Under the pieces are notes generated by a model. The model did not search any database. It saw only the letters and a list, made by a program, of their open reading frames with translations, and had not been told where the DNA came from. This document shows positions 1 to 5,985 of a DNA stretch of 64,000 nt, one piece after another. The stretch is from Candidatus Aenigmatarchaeota archaeon. Its GTDB lineage: Archaea; Aenigmatarchaeota; Aenigmatarchaeia; GW2011-AR5. Within the stretch, counting starts at the first letter, position 1, and every line of letters begins with the position of its first letter. Both the position numbers and the translations under genes were made by a program. Where the stretch lies: assembly GCA_016198685.1 (NCBI GenBank), contig JACQID010000006.1, forward strand, positions 62,001 through 126,000, written 5' to 3'.

Positions 1-488
1 ACGGCGCCGGCGCCGAAGATTGTAGATAATATGAACATGAGCAGCATGACCTGCGTGTTGTTGGCCATGAGCAAAAGCATCGTTCCCATGTCAGTGACCC
101 TGCCTGTTGCGAAGGACTGCAGAGTTGACGTTTGCAGTGTGAACACGCCGTCATACTGCGGGAAGAAATAGTAGCTTACTGTTATTGCGAGAGTAGTTCC
201 GATGAAGAACAATGAAAACGCCTTTATCGTGGCTTCGTGCCTTAGGAAAACGTTGTCCTTCAGCTTCTTGAGCGAAAGAATCTCCGAAACTTCGTCCTGC
301 TCGAAAAGCTTCTGAAAGAAGGGTATGAATATTATCGTTATCAGCGCCACCGCAAGCATGGATGACTGGGCGGGAAACAGGTGATGCGAAAATGATATGG
401 CTACAATGGAATATACGAAAGACAGAACAAGTATCTTGAGGGGCCGGTTTTTCACATTCTTAGGCACAAGAACAGCTTCGAGAACCAT
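1..488 (-). CDS. SpoIIM-family (stage II sporulation protein M-like) membrane protein, partial
   Basis: The reading frame is open from an ATG at 488 to the window edge (about 162 residues; the C-terminus lies outside). The protein begins MVLEAVLVPKN and has hydrophobic stretches at roughly residues 20-35, 45-60 and 95-115, then another at the cut end. The N-terminal pattern and the conserved F-Q-K-L-F-E-Q-D segment recall archaeal SpoIIM/DUF95 integral membrane proteins, whose function in archaea is unknown. A TATA-like element at 511-519 lies about 27 nt before the ATG, so the mRNA is probably leaderless. It is divergent from the HMG-CoA synthase gene. Family assignment is by pattern recognition only. 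Confidence 0.6.
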   Translation of the reverse strand, partial: MVLEAVLVPKNVKNRPLKILVLSFVYSIVAISFSHHLFPAQSSMLAVALITIIFIPFFQKLFEQDEVSEILSLKKLKDNVFLRHEATIKAFSLFFIGTTLAITVSYYFFPQYDGVFTLQTSTLQSFATGRVTDMGTMLLLMANNTQVMLLMFILSTIFGAGA

Positions 489-550
489 TCTAATTATTTG
501 ACGTGAAGGGTAAATAAGGTTTCATTATAATATGCCTCCGTGCGATACCG

Positions 551-583
551 TTAAAAACCTTTACGCGCCTTAGGTTATTGGTA
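551..583 (+). promoter_or_regulatory. TATA-type promoter of the HMG-CoA synthase operon
   Basis: The sequence TTAAAAACC at 551-559 is centred about 28 nt before the ATG at 583, and there is no Shine-Dalgarno match between them. This is the geometry of an archaeal leaderless transcript. Confidence 0.5.
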
Positions 584-1620
584 TGATTGGCATTACCGGA
601 TACGGGGCATACATCCCGCGCTTTCGCATCAAAGCCGAGGAGATAGCCCGCGTCTGGAACCAGGACGGCGAGGCTTTCAAGCGGGGCTTGAAGATAAGTG
701 AAAAAGCCGTTCCTGCAGCAGACGAAGACACAGTGACTATAAGCGTCGCGGCTGGAAAAAACGCAATAGCGCGGGCTGGCATAGATCCGCAGCAAATAGG
801 CGCTTTGTTTATAGGAAGCGAAAGTCATCCTTACGCCGTGAAGCCCTCAGGAACGATGGCTGTCGATGCCCTTGGAATAGGGCCGGAAGTCATGGTTGCT
901 GATTTTGAATTTGCATGCAAGGCCGGAACTGCAGCGATGCAATGCTGCATGGGTCTTGTGCAATCTGGCATGATAAAATACGGGATGGCAATAGGCGCAG
1001 ACACAGCACAAGGTCAGCCAGGCGATGCCCTTGAATATTCCGCTGCTGCAGGCGGAGCGGCTTTTGTCATAGGCAGGGACAATATCATTGCAAAGATAAT
1101 CGATACGTTCTCATTCACATCGGACACGCCTGACTTCTGGAGGCGCGAGGGCGAGAAATATCCGCGCCACGCAGCCAGGTTCACCGGCGAACCGGCATAT
1201 TTTAAACACGTAATTGAAGCAACTAAAGGCATTCTGAAGAAGACGGGCACAACTGTCAATGATTATGATAAGGTCGTATTCCACATGCCTAACGGCAAAT
1301 TCCCGCGCGAAGCGGCGAAGAAGCTTGGAGTTCCTGAAGAGAAGATAAAGGATAGCCTTGTCGTAGAAAATGTCGGCAACAGCTATTCCGGCTCGTCTAT
1401 TGTAGGACTTACAAATGTTTTGGACAAGTCAATACCAGGAGAGAAAATATTGATGACATCTTTCGGTTCTGGTGCAGGAAGCGATTCTTTTGCTTTTGAA
1501 GTTACAGAAAGAATAACCAAAGCACGCGACCTTGCACGGAAGACTGAATATTACATAAACAGGAAGACTTATGTTGACTACGGAACTTATGCACGACTTA
1601 GAAAGAAATTGAAGGTCTAA
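583..1620 (+). CDS. Hydroxymethylglutaryl-CoA synthase (archaeal type)
   Basis: Condenses acetyl-CoA with acetoacetyl-CoA to HMG-CoA, a step of the mevalonate pathway to archaeal isoprenoid lipids. The 345-residue length matches archaeal HMGCS. Thiolase-fold catalytic residues are visible: E80 in the G-S-E-S segment (general base), C112 in F-A-C-K-A-G-T (acyl-enzyme nucleophile) and H234 in V-V-F-H-M-P-N. The stop codon overlaps the start of the downstream thiolase, and a DUF35 protein follows, which is the gene order of the archaeal thiolase/DUF35/HMGCS complex that channels acetoacetyl-CoA. The start is set by the ATG about 28 nt after a TATA element. Confidence 0.95.
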   Translation: MIGITGYGAYIPRFRIKAEEIARVWNQDGEAFKRGLKISEKAVPAADEDTVTISVAAGKNAIARAGIDPQQIGALFIGSESHPYAVKPSGTMAVDALGIGPEVMVADFEFACKAGTAAMQCCMGLVQSGMIKYGMAIGADTAQGQPGDALEYSAAAGGAAFVIGRDNIIAKIIDTFSFTSDTPDFWRREGEKYPRHAARFTGEPAYFKHVIEATKGILKKTGTTVNDYDKVVFHMPNGKFPREAAKKLGVPEEKIKDSLVVENVGNSYSGSSIVGLTNVLDKSIPGEKILMTSFGSGAGSDSFAFEVTERITKARDLARKTEYYINRKTYVDYGTYARLRKKLKV

Positions 1621-2786
1621 TGATGAAAAATGTTGCTGTAATCGGCTTTGGACAAACAAAGTTCGGAGAACTTTGGGATAAGTCTCTTCGAGATCTTGCT
1701 AGTGAAGCCGGTATGTTGGCATTAAAAGACTCCGGTTTAGAGCCGGAAAAAATAGAGGCTCTTTACATAGGGAGTATGGCAGCCGGACGATTCGTAGGCC
1801 AGGAACATATATCCGCTTTAGCGGCTGATCATCTTGGCTTGAACCCTATTCCGGCGACCCGCACGGAAGCAGCCTGCGCTTCAGGTGCCACTGCTTTCCG
1901 CCAGGCTGTACTTGCAGTTGCCTCAGGAAAACATGATATTGTCATGGCATCGGGCGTTGAAAAAATGACTGACTTAAAGACATCTGAAGTAACCACGGCG
2001 CTGATGGGCGCTGCTGACCAGGAATGGGAGGCAGGAATCGGTCTGACATTCCCAGGACTTTATGCTCTCATGGCACGGGCTCACATGGCCAAATACGGCA
2101 CTACTTTAGAGCAGATTTCTTCTGTTTCTGTAATTAACCATAAACACGGAGCCAAGAACAAGAAAGCCCAGTATCCGTATGAAATCACGCTTGAACAGGC
2201 CATGAATTCCCAGCTTGTGGCAGATCCTCTACGCCTTATGGACTGTTCTCCAATAACAGACGGTGCGGCCTCGGTCATAGTGGCTTCTGAAGAAATTGCC
2301 AAAAAACTCGACCCTGTATGGGTTCTTTCAGTCCAGCAGGCCTCAGATACCATAGCCTTGCATGACCGAAAATCGCTTACCGAGCTTGCAGCAGCCAAGA
2401 TAGCGGCAAAAAAGGCGTATGAGGAAGCGGGCATTACAGCCAATAAAATGGATGTTACTGAAGTTCATGACTGCTTTTCCATAAATGAGATTCTGTCCGT
2501 GGAAGCGCTTGCTTATTGTCCTGAAGGTAGAGGTGGAAAATTCGTGCAAGACGGCAAGGTTGCTGTAGGCGGCGAAAGGCCCGTCAATACAACAGGAGGC
2601 CTCAAAGCAGGCGGCCACCCGGTAGGGGCCACAGGCATCAGGCAGATAGGAGATATATATCTGCAGCTCAAAGGCAAAAGCTGCAACCAGGTAAAGGGTG
2701 CTTCTGCCGGTCTCGCATTGAATGTCGGCGGTTCAGGCGCTACTGCTAATTTGGCTATCTTAGGAAGGGAGTTAAGGAGGAAATAA
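1620..2786 (+). CDS. Acetyl-CoA acetyltransferase (archaeal thiolase)
   Basis: Condenses two acetyl-CoA to acetoacetyl-CoA and supplies HMG-CoA synthase. The protein is 388 residues. The nucleophile C86 sits in E-A-A-C-A-S-G-A, and the C-terminal half carries the G-G-H-P-V-G-A-T-G histidine motif and N-V-G-G-S-G-A near the end. The ATG at 1620 overlaps the upstream TAA by one base (TAATG), with a second ATG at 1623, so translation is probably coupled to HMGCS. The C-terminal N-V-G-G-S-G form without the bacterial catalytic cysteine is typical of SCP2/archaeal-like thiolases. The downstream DUF35 gene starts 2 nt after the stop. Confidence 0.93.
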   Translation: MMKNVAVIGFGQTKFGELWDKSLRDLASEAGMLALKDSGLEPEKIEALYIGSMAAGRFVGQEHISALAADHLGLNPIPATRTEAACASGATAFRQAVLAVASGKHDIVMASGVEKMTDLKTSEVTTALMGAADQEWEAGIGLTFPGLYALMARAHMAKYGTTLEQISSVSVINHKHGAKNKKAQYPYEITLEQAMNSQLVADPLRLMDCSPITDGAASVIVASEEIAKKLDPVWVLSVQQASDTIALHDRKSLTELAAAKIAAKKAYEEAGITANKMDVTEVHDCFSINEILSVEALAYCPEGRGGKFVQDGKVAVGGERPVNTTGGLKAGGHPVGATGIRQIGDIYLQLKGKSCNQVKGASAGLALNVGGSGATANLAILGRELRRK

Positions 2787-2788
2787 AC

Positions 2789-3184
2789 ATGCCGCATAGA
2801 ACAGCAGTTGCACCGGAATGGAGGCTCAAAGAAGGCCGATATAATCTTGTGGGAAGCAGTTGTGCCTGTGGCGAACTTCATTTCCCGGCAAGGCGATACT
2901 GCCCTTCTTGTAAAAAGGAAACTGTACCTCATAAGTTCTTAGGTAAGGGTGAAATCGTCACTTATACTGTCATAAGAAGCGCTCCGGCAGGATTTGAGGA
3001 ATACGCTCCTTACGCTGTTGCCATAATAAAGCTTCAGGAAGGCCCTATGATTTCCGGCCAACTAATAAACCATCCGGAAGAGGTCAAGATCGGGAAGCGG
3101 GTAAGTCCTGTTTTCAGGAAGCTTACTGAAGACGGTGCAGGCGGAATCATCCACTACGGCATTAAGTTCGAGCTTGAAGAATGA
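2789..3184 (+). CDS. DUF35 zinc-ribbon/OB-fold scaffold protein of the thiolase-HMGCS complex
   Basis: 131 residues. A rubredoxin-like zinc ribbon lies near residues 26-45 (C-A-C-G ... C-P-S-C) and is followed by an OB-fold with the G-x-G-E-I-V-T-Y-T-V segment. In archaea this family bridges thiolase and HMG-CoA synthase and helps form a shared CoA-binding site; the conserved gene order here supports the same role. A strong GGAGGA Shine-Dalgarno precedes the ATG, consistent with an internal operon gene. It is the last gene before the putative replication origin. Confidence 0.9.
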   Translation: MPHRTAVAPEWRLKEGRYNLVGSSCACGELHFPARRYCPSCKKETVPHKFLGKGEIVTYTVIRSAPAGFEEYAPYAVAIIKLQEGPMISGQLINHPEEVKIGKRVSPVFRKLTEDGAGGIIHYGIKFELEE

Positions 3185-3270
3185 TATTTTGCCATAATTT
3201 TTATTCGAATATTTTGTTACGTTTTCTATAACAATGGCGCCATAACGCTGTTATTTCTAGTTTCTATTAA

Positions 3271-3292
3271 CCTTTACAGGAAATAAGGGGGT
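3271..3292 (+). repeat. ORB-like box 1
   Basis: Reads CCTTTACAGGAAATAAGGGG and continues GT. It matches the ORB pattern of a short dyad (TTTACAGGAAA) followed by a G-string on the same strand. Confidence 0.6.
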
Positions 3293-3301
3293 TATCGAAC
3301 C

Positions 3302-3326
3302 CACTCACCCCTATATTTCTTGTGGA
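3302..3326 (-). repeat. ORB-like box 2, inverted
   Basis: On the minus strand it reads CTCCACAAGAAATATAGGGG followed by TGAG. The dyad is weaker than in box 3, but the G-string and spacing agree. It faces box 3 across the AT-rich stretch. Confidence 0.55.
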
Positions 3327-3402
3327 GATTATTAGAAAAGCTAGAAAACTATTAACCTATACTTCATATAACAATGTTATTAAAAATAAATTAATTATAT
3401 AT
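3327..3402. other. AT-rich stretch, candidate DNA unwinding element
   Basis: About 76 nt composed almost wholly of A and T, including runs such as AAAAATAAATTAATTATATA, placed between the oppositely oriented ORB-like boxes 2 and 3. No coding potential is seen. Confidence 0.55.
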
Positions 3403-3403
3403 G

Positions 3404-3430
3404 CCTTTCCATAGGAAATGAAGGGGTGTT
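3404..3430 (+). repeat. ORB-like box 3 (best match)
   Basis: Reads CCTTTCCATAGGAAATGAAG then GGGTGTT. It combines the dyad TTTCCATAGGAAA with GAAGGGG and is the closest of the four to the published archaeal ORB consensus as I recall it. Confidence 0.65.
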
Positions 3431-3481
3431 AGATATTACAAGGAATATATTTTGCTGAATTAACCTTTCAAGTAGCAATAA

Positions 3482-3490
3482 CTATATAAG
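3482..3490 (+). promoter_or_regulatory. TATA box of cdc6
   Basis: CTATATAAG at 3482-3490 predicts a start of transcription near 3510, inside ORB-like box 4. The cdc6 mRNA would then carry a leader of about 85 nt holding two hairpins. Confidence 0.55.
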
Positions 3491-3510
3491 GCGGCCAGAA
3501 GATTATAGTA

Positions 3511-3532
3511 TCTTCATAAGAAACGGGGGTTC
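3511..3532 (+). repeat. ORB-like box 4, overlapping the cdc6 transcription start
   Basis: Reads TCTTCATAAGAAACGGGGGT then TC. It has the dyad-plus-G-string form of the other boxes. Its position at the predicted cdc6 transcription start would let Orc1/Cdc6 repress its own gene. Confidence 0.5.
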
Positions 3533-3579
3533 CTTCATTTCTTATGAAGCTTTCTATTTTGGGGAATAGAAAGTTTTTT
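3512..3579 (+). promoter_or_regulatory. Two consecutive perfect hairpins in the cdc6 leader
   Basis: Hairpin A pairs CTTCATAAGAAA (3512-3523) with TTTCTTATGAAG (3538-3549), 12 bp perfect. Hairpin B pairs CTTTCTATT (3550-3558) with AATAGAAAG (3565-3573), 9 bp perfect, and is followed at once by TTTTTT (3574-3579). Hairpin B plus the T-run looks like a terminator or attenuator, yet it lies between the promoter and the cdc6 start. Confidence 0.6.
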
Positions 3580-3595
3580 AATGGGGGTGTGGTAC

Positions 3596-4849
3596 ATGGA
3601 AGCAGATCAGGAGTTAGTTTTAAGCAATTCAGCAACAAGCGGCAATATATTCTCGCAGTATATTGAAAGCCCGAGTATTTTCACAGATAAGCGCGTTTTA
3701 ACCTCTTCTTTTGTTCCTGGTAGCATACCGCACAGGGAAGAAGAAATAAAGCACATAAGCTCCGTTCTTGCCCCTATGCTCAGGGGTTATCATGCCAATA
3801 ACGTCTTTGTTTATGGGACATGCGGCACAGGAAAAACTATCTGCTGCAGATTCGTTGTTTCCCAATTACAAGAAGCGGTCAAAGCCGCAGCAACACAAAT
3901 TAAGGTCATATACATAAATTGCAAGATGGAGCGGGTTTCCGATACCGAGTACAGGCTTTTTGCCCAAATGCTCAAGCAACTTGGTGAGGAAGTGCCGTAC
4001 ACAGGATTACCAACTGACGTAATCTATAGGAAGTTCTTTGCTAAGGTTGCTGAAAAGAAGCAGAGTGTCATCATCATATTAGATGAGATAGACGCGCTTT
4101 ACAAGAAAGTTGGTGATGATTTCCTTTACAACATAACCCGTGCCAACAATGAATTAGGAGAGGCAAACTTGAGCATAATAGGCATAACCAACGACATATC
4201 TTTCAGGGACAATCTTGACGTGAGAGTGAAATCATCATTAAGCGAAGAAGAAGTGATGTTCAGGCCTTACAATGCCGTGCAGTTAAGGGACATATTGTCA
4301 TCCCGTGCCAAGGACGGTTTTGTCAAAGGGGCCGTGAGCGAGAGCGTCATAAATAAGTGTGCGGCTCTGGCAGCTCAGGAGCACGGCGATGCGCGCAGGG
4401 CTTTGGATTTGTTGAGGGTTGCCGGGGAAGTTGCTGAAAGAATGGGGGAAACAGTCGTCAAGGAAAGGCATGTTGACGTAGCCGAAGAAAAAATAGATCT
4501 TGACAGGATAACCGAGACCGTTAAATCCCAGCCGGCACAATCCCAGCTTGTGCTTTACACGATAATAAAGATGAATGAGGAAGCCAAGCAGAAGGAAAAA
4601 TGGGCCGACAGAAGGCTGCTCACAGGAGACATATTCTCTAAATATGAGGAACTTTGCAGGGCCAATGGCGCAAAGGTTCTTACGCAGCGCAGGATAAGCG
4701 ATCTCATAGGTGAACTGGATATGTTCGGCATAATAAATGCCAAGGTCATATCTAAGGGAAGGCACGGCAGGACCCGAGAGATATCCTTAGCCATGAACGA
4801 AACCGCATTAGGCAAAGTAAGAAACTACCTTATGAACAGGTTTGGATGA
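3596..4849 (+). CDS. cdc6: Orc1/Cdc6 replication initiator (AAA+ ATPase with winged helix)
   Basis: Origin-binding and helicase-loading ATPase. The protein is 417 residues, normal for the family. Walker A G-T-C-G-T-G-K-T lies at residues 74-81, Walker B I-L-D-E-I-D around 161-166, and a sensor-1-like I-T-N-D follows near residue 200. The C-terminal third is a winged-helix domain for ORB binding. The ATG at 3596 is preferred over an in-frame ATG at 3581 because GGGGGTG just upstream gives a Shine-Dalgarno match. The gene overlaps the PolD small subunit gene by 4 nt and lies beside the ORB-like boxes it would bind. Confidence 0.95.
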   Translation: MEADQELVLSNSATSGNIFSQYIESPSIFTDKRVLTSSFVPGSIPHREEEIKHISSVLAPMLRGYHANNVFVYGTCGTGKTICCRFVVSQLQEAVKAAATQIKVIYINCKMERVSDTEYRLFAQMLKQLGEEVPYTGLPTDVIYRKFFAKVAEKKQSVIIILDEIDALYKKVGDDFLYNITRANNELGEANLSIIGITNDISFRDNLDVRVKSSLSEEEVMFRPYNAVQLRDILSSRAKDGFVKGAVSESVINKCAALAAQEHGDARRALDLLRVAGEVAERMGETVVKERHVDVAEEKIDLDRITETVKSQPAQSQLVLYTIIKMNEEAKQKEKWADRRLLTGDIFSKYEELCRANGAKVLTQRRISDLIGELDMFGIINAKVISKGRHGRTREISLAMNETALGKVRNYLMNRFG

Positions 4850-5913
4850 TGGACAAAGCTGATATCGTACGGCATTATTTTGACCGGCAGCAGCTTCTGA
4901 CTCCGGCGGCGCTTGATAAGCTATCTGCTGCAGGCAGGCTGCCGGAAACAGATTCCGGGCTTTTTGTCATTGATAAAAGCGATCTTGAGCAGGACAACAT
5001 ACGGATTCTTAAGTGTCTCCAGAGCAGGCCGAAGGAGGTAGACACGGATATGTTCCTGAAATTTTATACGTCCAAATACAACAAAATGCGCGATATATTT
5101 ACTGCGCGTTTCAACAAGAATTTTATCTCCTTGAATAAGGTAGACGCTTCGCGTTCTGAAATAGCGGTATTCGGCATAGTCAAGGATGTGAAAGACAAGA
5201 CAATAGAGCTTGAGGATATGACATCCTCGGTCTCTGTAGTTTTTGAAACTCCGTTGGAAAAAGTGGAGCGCGATGACGCCATTGCAGTCGAGGGTGTAAG
5301 CGGCGGCAAAGTAATCTACGGCAAAAAAATAATGTTTGCAGATGTTCCATTGAGGCAGCCGGCGACGGGCACAGGCAAGGCGTGTTTTATTTCCGATTTG
5401 AGGCTTAGCGAAGCTCCGCGCAAGGAAGCTGAGAAATTCTTTTCGTGGTTCCAGAACCAGGACATCAGGAACCTTTTCATTTGCGGAGACACAGGGGATC
5501 TTGCCGCGCTTGAGGCTATAGTACGCAGATATTGTAGCGGAAAGAATATCTTTGTCGCCCCGGGCGAAGCGGATGACAAAGAGTATCCGCGCTTGCCGCT
5601 TAAGACGCCTAGTGTCACAGCACTTTCGGATCCCGCTATCGTTGAAATCAACGGCATAAAGATACTTGTTATTCATAACTTTGAGATAGGGATGCTGCGC
5701 AAGCGTTACTTGGGCAGGAGCAAGTCTATCTTGCCAGATGACTACTTGGTCTTGGAAGATGTTCCTGATATAGTGCATTGCGGCCATACAGGAAAACCGT
5801 TTGTCCAGAATTACAAGGCCATAACCATAGTCAACAGCGGGTCAATACTGGAGGAATTCAAGCCCGTTGTCATAGATTTTGCCACACGCGAGGTAAGGCA
5901 GGCTGCTTTGTGA
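4846..5913 (+). CDS. DNA polymerase D small subunit (DP1), nuclease site degenerate
   Basis: 355 residues, shorter than the 450-600 of most DP1 proteins. An N-terminal helical part (1-95) is followed by an OB-fold (about 104-168) and a calcineurin-like phosphoesterase fold (about 178-335). The family nuclease motifs are recognisable but altered: S-D-L-R at 183-186 (usually S-D-I-H), G-D-T-G-D at 214-218, P-G-E-A-D at 239-243 (usually P-G-N-H-D), I-H-N at 276-278 and G-H-T-G at 313-316 (usually G-H-x-H). At least three metal or acid residues are therefore lost, and 3'-5' exonuclease activity is unlikely. ATGA overlap with cdc6 indicates co-translation. The catalytic subunit DP2 is not in the window. 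Confidence 0.88.
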   Translation: MMDKADIVRHYFDRQQLLTPAALDKLSAAGRLPETDSGLFVIDKSDLEQDNIRILKCLQSRPKEVDTDMFLKFYTSKYNKMRDIFTARFNKNFISLNKVDASRSEIAVFGIVKDVKDKTIELEDMTSSVSVVFETPLEKVERDDAIAVEGVSGGKVIYGKKIMFADVPLRQPATGTGKACFISDLRLSEAPRKEAEKFFSWFQNQDIRNLFICGDTGDLAALEAIVRRYCSGKNIFVAPGEADDKEYPRLPLKTPSVTALSDPAIVEINGIKILVIHNFEIGMLRKRYLGRSKSILPDDYLVLEDVPDIVHCGHTGKPFVQNYKAITIVNSGSILEEFKPVVIDFATREVRQAAL

Positions 5914-5955
5914 GACAAACCCGGAAGGCTTTAAGGAGGAGAACGCCCCTCCAAA

Positions 5956-5964
5956 ATTTAAATA
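5956..5964 (+). promoter_or_regulatory. TATA box of polB
   Basis: ATTTAAATA at 5956-5964 is centred 26 nt before the ATG at 5986, with no Shine-Dalgarno match. A leaderless polB transcript is likely, separate from the cdc6-DP1 operon. Confidence 0.55.
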
Positions 5965-5985
5965 AGCTCGCGGCAAGCTAATTGA

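Larger units (their letters stand above)
3185..3595. other. Candidate chromosomal replication origin (oriC) beside cdc6
   Basis: This 411-nt gene-free stretch directly precedes cdc6. It contains four boxes resembling the archaeal origin recognition box (TTCCA..GGAAA.GAAGGGG type): 3271-3292 (+), 3302-3326 (-), 3404-3430 (+) and 3511-3532 (+). Boxes 2 and 3 point in opposite directions and flank a very AT-rich stretch at 3327-3402 that could serve as the unwinding element. This layout is the one known for archaeal origins bound by Orc1/Cdc6. A GC-centred palindrome ATGGCGCCAT lies at 3234-3243. The call rests on motif resemblance and context only. Confidence 0.75.

Noticed and set aside
5932-5956. 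GGAGG..CCTCC hairpin between the DP1 and polB genes as a terminator
   Set aside because: The stem is only about 5 bp, the loop is long, and no T-run follows. Chance pairing is as likely.
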